NCBI RefSeq assembly: GCF_036242395.1
Contig: NZ_CP108458.1
Location: 3,286,001-3,350,000 of the forward strand
Source of the DNA: Kitasatospora sp. NBC_01266
GTDB taxonomy: Bacteria; Actinomycetota; Actinomycetes; Streptomycetales; Streptomycetaceae
Reading direction: 5' to 3'
Length of the DNA: 64,000 nucleotides
Shown: positions 57,827 to 64,000 of the stretch, piece after piece
Layout of the letters: the number at the start of each line of letters is the position of its first letter
How positions within the stretch are numbered: position 1 is the first letter of the stretch
Notes under the pieces: generated by a model
What the model saw: only the letters and a program-made list of their open reading frames with translations
The model's database searches: none
Told to the model about the DNA's origin: nothing
Position numbers and translations under genes: made by a program

Positions 57827-58483
57827 TCAGCCGGTGATCCGCCGGGCCAGCTCCACGGCCTCGGCCAGGGTGTCCACCACCGGCACGCCGACCGGCTCCA
57901 GGTTCGCCCGGCTGTGCGAACCACCGGTGTAGAGCACGGCGTGCGCGCCGACCTGGCGGGCGGCCAGCGCGTCGTCGGCCGCGTCCCCGATCAGCACGGT
58001 GCGGGCCGGGTCCGCGGCGGGACCGAGCGCGGCCAGGTGGCGGACCAGCGAGGCGGCCTTCTGGCCGTGCGAGGGACCGGTGCGGCCGTCCACCCGCAGG
58101 AAGTGCCGCTGGATGCCGAACGACTCCACCACCGGGACCAGGCGCCGGTGCTCGTACATCGACAGCAGCGACTGGGTGTGGCCCTCGGCCGCCCAGGCGG
58201 CGAGCAGCTCGGGGACGCCCTCGGTCAGCCCGCAGTCACCGCTGAGCTCGCTGTAGTGCTGCTGGAAGGTGGCGTCCAGCCGCTCCCACTCGGCACCGCT
58301 CGGCTGGAAGCCCAGCGCCCGCTGGTAGAAGCGCGGGATCGGGATCTCGTACATCTCGCGGTACTGCTCAAGGGTCAGCGGCGCGCCGCCCACCACGGCG
58401 AATGCGGCATTGCTCGCCCCGACCACCGCCGCCATGTCATGCAGCAGGGTCCCGTTCCAGTCCCAGACGATATGAGTTCGCAC
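57827..58483 (-). CDS. HAD-superfamily phosphatase (phosphoglycolate phosphatase-like)
   Basis: 218 residues, GTG start. Motif I VWDWNGTLL (nucleophile Asp; the second acidic position is Asn, a recurrent variant in this subfamily), helical cap (about 15-85), motif II in QSLLSMYEHRRL, Lys in HGQKAASLVRH, and motif IV VLIGDAADDALAARQVGA. Likely removes phosphate from a small metabolite. Substrate unknown. It lies 74 bases upstream of P5C dehydrogenase on the same strand. Confidence 0.88.
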   Translation of the reverse strand: MRTHIVWDWNGTLLHDMAAVVGASNAAFAVVGGAPLTLEQYREMYEIPIPRFYQRALGFQPSGAEWERLDATFQQHYSELSGDCGLTEGVPELLAAWAAEGHTQSLLSMYEHRRLVPVVESFGIQRHFLRVDGRTGPSHGQKAASLVRHLAALGPAADPARTVLIGDAADDALAARQVGAHAVLYTGGSHSRANLEPVGVPVVDTLAEAVELARRITG

Positions 58484-58518
58484 CCGGGCACGGTAGCGGC
58501 TGTCACCGACAAAGGGGT

Positions 58519-58559
58519 GTCGGGCGGCGGACCGGAAGGTATCCGGTCCGCCGCCCGAC
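58519..58559 (-). terminator. Terminator after the DUF6912 gene
   Basis: Perfect 18-bp inverted repeat (58519-58536 with 58542-58559), 20 bases beyond the DUF6912 stop. Confidence 0.82.
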
Positions 58560-58579
58560 CGGGGTCGGCGGTCGGCCCG

Positions 58580-59089
58580 TCAGCCGATCAGCCCGGGGAT
58601 CTCCTGGGTGGCGTACCAGAGCAGTTCGTGGTCCTCGGCGCCGTCCACGCTGAACTGCGCGTCGGCGTCACCGGCGTCGGCGGCCGCGATCGCGGCCACG
58701 GCGGCGCCGACGTCCTCGAGCACCTCCTCGTCCTCGGCGTCCGCGTGCACCGCGGCGGCCTTGGCCAGCACGACCGGGCCGGCCAGCACGACCCGGCCGA
58801 GCGAGGCCTGGTCCTGGTACTCGTCACCGGTGAACGGCTGGACGGCGGCGTCCGGCACGTCCAGCGCCACCACCACCCGGCGGCGCGGCGTCCGCGGGTC
58901 GACGGCCAGCAGCCGCAGCGAGGACTGGGCTGCGCGGACCAGTGCGGCGTACTCCAGCTCCTCCAGGTCGTCGCTGACGTACCACTCGCGCAGCGCGGGG
59001 GTGACCGCGTACGCCGCGGACTGCTCCAGCGCGCCGCCTCGGTGCGCCTGGGCCAGTGCGGCCAGGGTGGTGGGCACGTAGACACGCAT
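58580..59089 (-). CDS. DUF6912 family protein
   Basis: 169 residues beginning MRVYVPTTLAALAQAHRGG, with AYAVTPALREWYVSDDLEELEYAALVRAAQSSLRLL and VVVALDVPDA. I recognise this as an actinobacterial conserved family without known function. It has no membrane segment and an acidic Ala-rich C-terminus. Start ATG 59089; upstream in-frame codons lack family similarity. Confidence 0.82.
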   Translation of the reverse strand: MRVYVPTTLAALAQAHRGGALEQSAAYAVTPALREWYVSDDLEELEYAALVRAAQSSLRLLAVDPRTPRRRVVVALDVPDAAVQPFTGDEYQDQASLGRVVLAGPVVLAKAAAVHADAEDEEVLEDVGAAVAAIAAADAGDADAQFSVDGAEDHELLWYATQEIPGLIG

Positions 59090-59351
59090 CGGGGCACGCT
59101 CGCTTCCTGGGGTGCTGCGGGACCTCCACAGAATACGGCCCGGACGATCACTGTCCCCCTTCGAGCGGATCGCCGGACGCATCGACGGACGGACCCGGCG
59201 GTGCGGTGGGCCCGGAGGGACTGGTCAGCGGGGTGGTCAAGCCGCCGACCGGGCGACTCGTCGGCGGGGCCGGGCGGTGCTCGGGACCCGGCCGCCGAGC
59301 ACCGATAACAGAGGCAGACCGTTCCGCGAACCTGATGTGGGGGTACCGCTC

Positions 59352-59864
59352 ATGGCCGAGACCGCGCTCCGCTCCACCACCGGCACCACTGCCGCCGCCA
59401 CCGGCGGCGGCGCCGGACCGACCATCCACCGGCTGACGGGCACCCACTGCCCGGCACCGCGCCGGGTGCCGCCCCGGCGTCCCGGACCCGCCCACCGGCC
59501 GGCCCCGCCGCGCCCGCCCCGCCACCCGCGCGCCGCCTGCGACAGCTCCGGGCTGGCCCCGCGCTTCGCGCTGCGCCTGGTCGAGGTGCTGGCCGGGCTG
59601 CGCCCGGTCGGCCAGCTCGCCCGCCACACCACCCACGACGGCTACCGCCAGCTGGCCAGGCTGGCGAGCGACGGCCCGCTGCGCCGGGCCGACCGGACGA
59701 CGCGCCCCCGGCTCGCCCAGGTGCACGAGTGCGCGCCCGGGCCCGGCGTGCTGGAGGTCTGCGTGCGGGTCGAGACGGGCGAGCGGCACCGGGTGGTGGC
59801 GTTCCGGCTGGAGCGGCACTGGCGCACCGAGCAGTGGCAGTGCGCCGCCGTGGAGGCCAGGTAG
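59352..59864 (+). CDS. Rv3235-family protein next to secA
   Basis: 170 residues. Disordered N-terminus rich in Thr, Gly, Pro and Arg (about 1-65), then the conserved domain APRFALRLVEVLAGLRPVGQLARHTTHDGYRQLARLA to VRVETGERHRVVAFRLERHWRTEQWQCAAVEAR. In mycobacteria the homologue Rv3235 also lies beside secA1 (Rv3240c), so the linkage is old. Function unknown. Converges on secA across a terminator. The start is uncertain because the N-terminal part is low complexity. Confidence 0.8.
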   Translation: MAETALRSTTGTTAAATGGGAGPTIHRLTGTHCPAPRRVPPRRPGPAHRPAPPRPPRHPRAACDSSGLAPRFALRLVEVLAGLRPVGQLARHTTHDGYRQLARLASDGPLRRADRTTRPRLAQVHECAPGPGVLEVCVRVETGERHRVVAFRLERHWRTEQWQCAAVEAR

Positions 59865-59891
59865 CAGGCGGTGAACAGCCCGCCGACGCGG

Positions 59892-59927
59892 CGGGGCGCC
59901 GCCCGGGTGTTCCCGAACGGCGCCCCG
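59892..59927. terminator. Bidirectional terminator between Rv3235-like gene and secA
   Basis: CGGGGCGCCG (59892-59901) pairs with CGGCGCCCCG (59918-59927), with inner CGGG/CCCG pairing possible. Confidence 0.65.
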
Positions 59928-59941
59928 ACCAAGCGGTCCCG

Positions 59942-62719
<2,778 letters not shown>

Positions 62720-62993
62720 TTGAGCGGGCTCCTCGCCTGGATTGGCACTGGACTGAGCAACAACTGCGCGGCGGGATCCACCCCACCGCACGGGCCATCG
62801 TATGCGAGGAGGCCAACCCGCCGGGAGGTGCGTCAGCACGCCATTCCGGTGTCACCCGTGGGGGCGGATCCCGCGATACGCGCCAGTAACGGTACAAATC
62901 GGGCATGAGAAAGTCCTTTTGCGGCCCACGGCCTGCCCGGCCGCCCGGCTGAGCACCGGCCCGCCTGTCACTCCCGGCGCCTACGCTGCCGCC

Positions 62994-64000
62994 ATGACCG
63001 CAGCGCCACCGCCCACCCTGACCCTCAGCGCCGACCAGGCCCGGCGGATCGCCCTGCGCGCCCAGGGCCTGCTCGGCGCGCCCGACCGGCGCGCCGGGGT
63101 GCGCGGAGTGCTGCGCCACCTGGGCGCCGTGCAGTTGGACACCATCTCGGTGCTGGCCCGCTCGCACGAACTGGTCCCCTACGCCCGGCTCGGCGCGGTC
63201 GGCCGCCCGGCCGTCGAGCAGGCGCTCTGGGGCGCCCGGAGCAGCTTCGAGTACTGGTCGCACGCGGCCTGCGTGCTGCCGATCGAGGAGTGGCCGCTGT
63301 TCGCCTTCCGCCGCCGCGCCTACCGCGAGCGCGGCCACCTCTGGGGCCACCAGGTGAGCCCGCAGGCCTACCGGGGCGTGCTGGCGCGGCTGGGCGCCGA
63401 GGGCCCGCTGACCAGCACGGAGCTCGGTGGCGCGAAGAAGACCGCCGAGTGGTGGGACTGGTCCGACAGCAAGATCGCGGCGGAGCGGGCGCTGGCCTTC
63501 GGCGACGTGGTCTGCACCGAACGGCGCGGCTGGAAGCGGGTCTACGCGCTGGCCGAGCAGGCCGTGCCCGCCGAGCTCCACCGGCAGGAGCTGACCGACC
63601 AGGAGTGCCTGGCCCGCCTGGTGCGCCAGGCCGGGCAGGCCCTCGGGGTGGCCACCCGGGCCGACCTGCTGGACTACCACCGGCTCAAATCCACCCAACT
63701 GGACGCGGTGCTGGCCGAGTCGGGGCTGCAGCCGGTGGCCGTGGCCGGCTGGGGTCCCGGCGGTGGCACGGCCACCGCGCCGGCCTGGGCCGACCCGACG
63801 GCGCTGGCCGGCGAGCCGCGCGGTCGGCACCGCACCACGCTGCTCTCGCCGTTCGACTCGCTGGTCTGGGATCGCGCGCGGACCGAGCGGATCTTCGGCA
63901 TGACGCACCGGTTGGAGGCCTACACGCCCAAACAGAAGCGGGTGCACGGGTACTTCGCGATGCCGCTGCTGGCCGGCGGGCGGCTGGTCGGCCGGGTCGA
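62994..64000 (+). CDS. YcaQ/AlkX-type (HTH_42) DNA glycosylase, 3' end beyond window
   Basis: About 335 codons visible, frame open at the right edge. Tandem winged-helix family of interstrand-crosslink and N-alkyl DNA glycosylases. LGAVQLDTISVLARSHELVPYARL carries the catalytic QxD (Q47-L-D49) of the YcaQ/AlkX group, not the QxQ of AlkZ, and LLSPFDSLVWDRARTERIFGMTHRLEAYTPKQKRVHGYFAMPLL is the conserved C-terminal block. It should unhook alkylated bases or crosslinks. QxD members are often general housekeeping enzymes, QxQ members sit in genotoxin clusters. Divergent from secA. Confidence 0.92.
   Translation, partial: MTAAPPPTLTLSADQARRIALRAQGLLGAPDRRAGVRGVLRHLGAVQLDTISVLARSHELVPYARLGAVGRPAVEQALWGARSSFEYWSHAACVLPIEEWPLFAFRRRAYRERGHLWGHQVSPQAYRGVLARLGAEGPLTSTELGGAKKTAEWWDWSDSKIAAERALAFGDVVCTERRGWKRVYALAEQAVPAELHRQELTDQECLARLVRQAGQALGVATRADLLDYHRLKSTQLDAVLAESGLQPVAVAGWGPGGGTATAPAWADPTALAGEPRGRHRTTLLSPFDSLVWDRARTERIFGMTHRLEAYTPKQKRVHGYFAMPLLAGGRLVGRV

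Overview
The window is a gene-dense piece of an actinobacterial chromosome with very high G+C. A family Streptomycetaceae host (Streptomyces or Kitasatospora) is indicated by an SsgA-like sporulation protein, a class F sortase, a PkaA/PkaB kinase pair, a giant 1648-residue NAD-dependent glutamate dehydrogenase, many GTG/TTG starts, and the gene order murA - hup - malic enzyme - HelD helicase - tmRNA - smpB - S41 protease - ftsX - ftsE - prfB - pkaA/pkaB - NAD-GDH - secA, which from memory is a Streptomyces core order. I could run no search, so family names rest on motifs, lengths and recollection.

Layout. 1-9.4 kb: an OmpR-type two-component system (kinase truncated by the window edge), a Pro-rich anchored protein, 4-hydroxyphenylpyruvate dioxygenase with a divergent Lrp/AsnC regulator, a Lon-like S16 protease without a PDZ domain, an IclR regulator, a DEAD/DEAH helicase and a Doc-type toxin-antitoxin pair. 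9.5-15.6 kb is a cell-surface block: SsgA-like protein, class F sortase, a three-module membrane protein ending in a phosphatidylglycerol lysyltransferase domain, a Tat lipoprotein of deacetylase fold, and an Ig-like secreted protein with a sortase-like tail. 15.7-24.5 kb: an MFS exporter, a tRNA-Cys preceded by a tiny Cys-rich ORF, a three-subunit molybdenum hydroxylase with unusual features, a cytosolic GH20 hexosaminidase and a DUF3039 protein.

24.6-29.2 kb is the most unusual region: a tightly coupled five-gene operon (SDR without its catalytic Tyr, ACC-synthase-like PLP enzyme, AurF-like di-iron N-oxygenase, tryptophan 2,3-dioxygenase, kynurenine-formamidase-like hydrolase) set between housekeeping genes. 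The parts suggest tryptophan oxidation to kynurenine followed by amine N-oxygenation and PLP chemistry. I know no described product for this set, and it is my candidate undescribed system.

29.2-64 kb is mostly core: YqgE, MurA, HU, malic enzyme, HelD, tmRNA and SmpB (transcription and ribosome rescue), an anchored esterase, S41 protease, FtsEX, RF2, PkaA and PkaB, an FHA-FtsK ATPase, NAD-GDH with P5C dehydrogenase (proline/glutamate catabolism), a HAD phosphatase, DUF6912, an Rv3235-like protein, SecA, and the start of a YcaQ/AlkX-type DNA glycosylase running off the right edge. Strong GC-rich hairpins at most convergent gene ends serve as likely bidirectional terminators.
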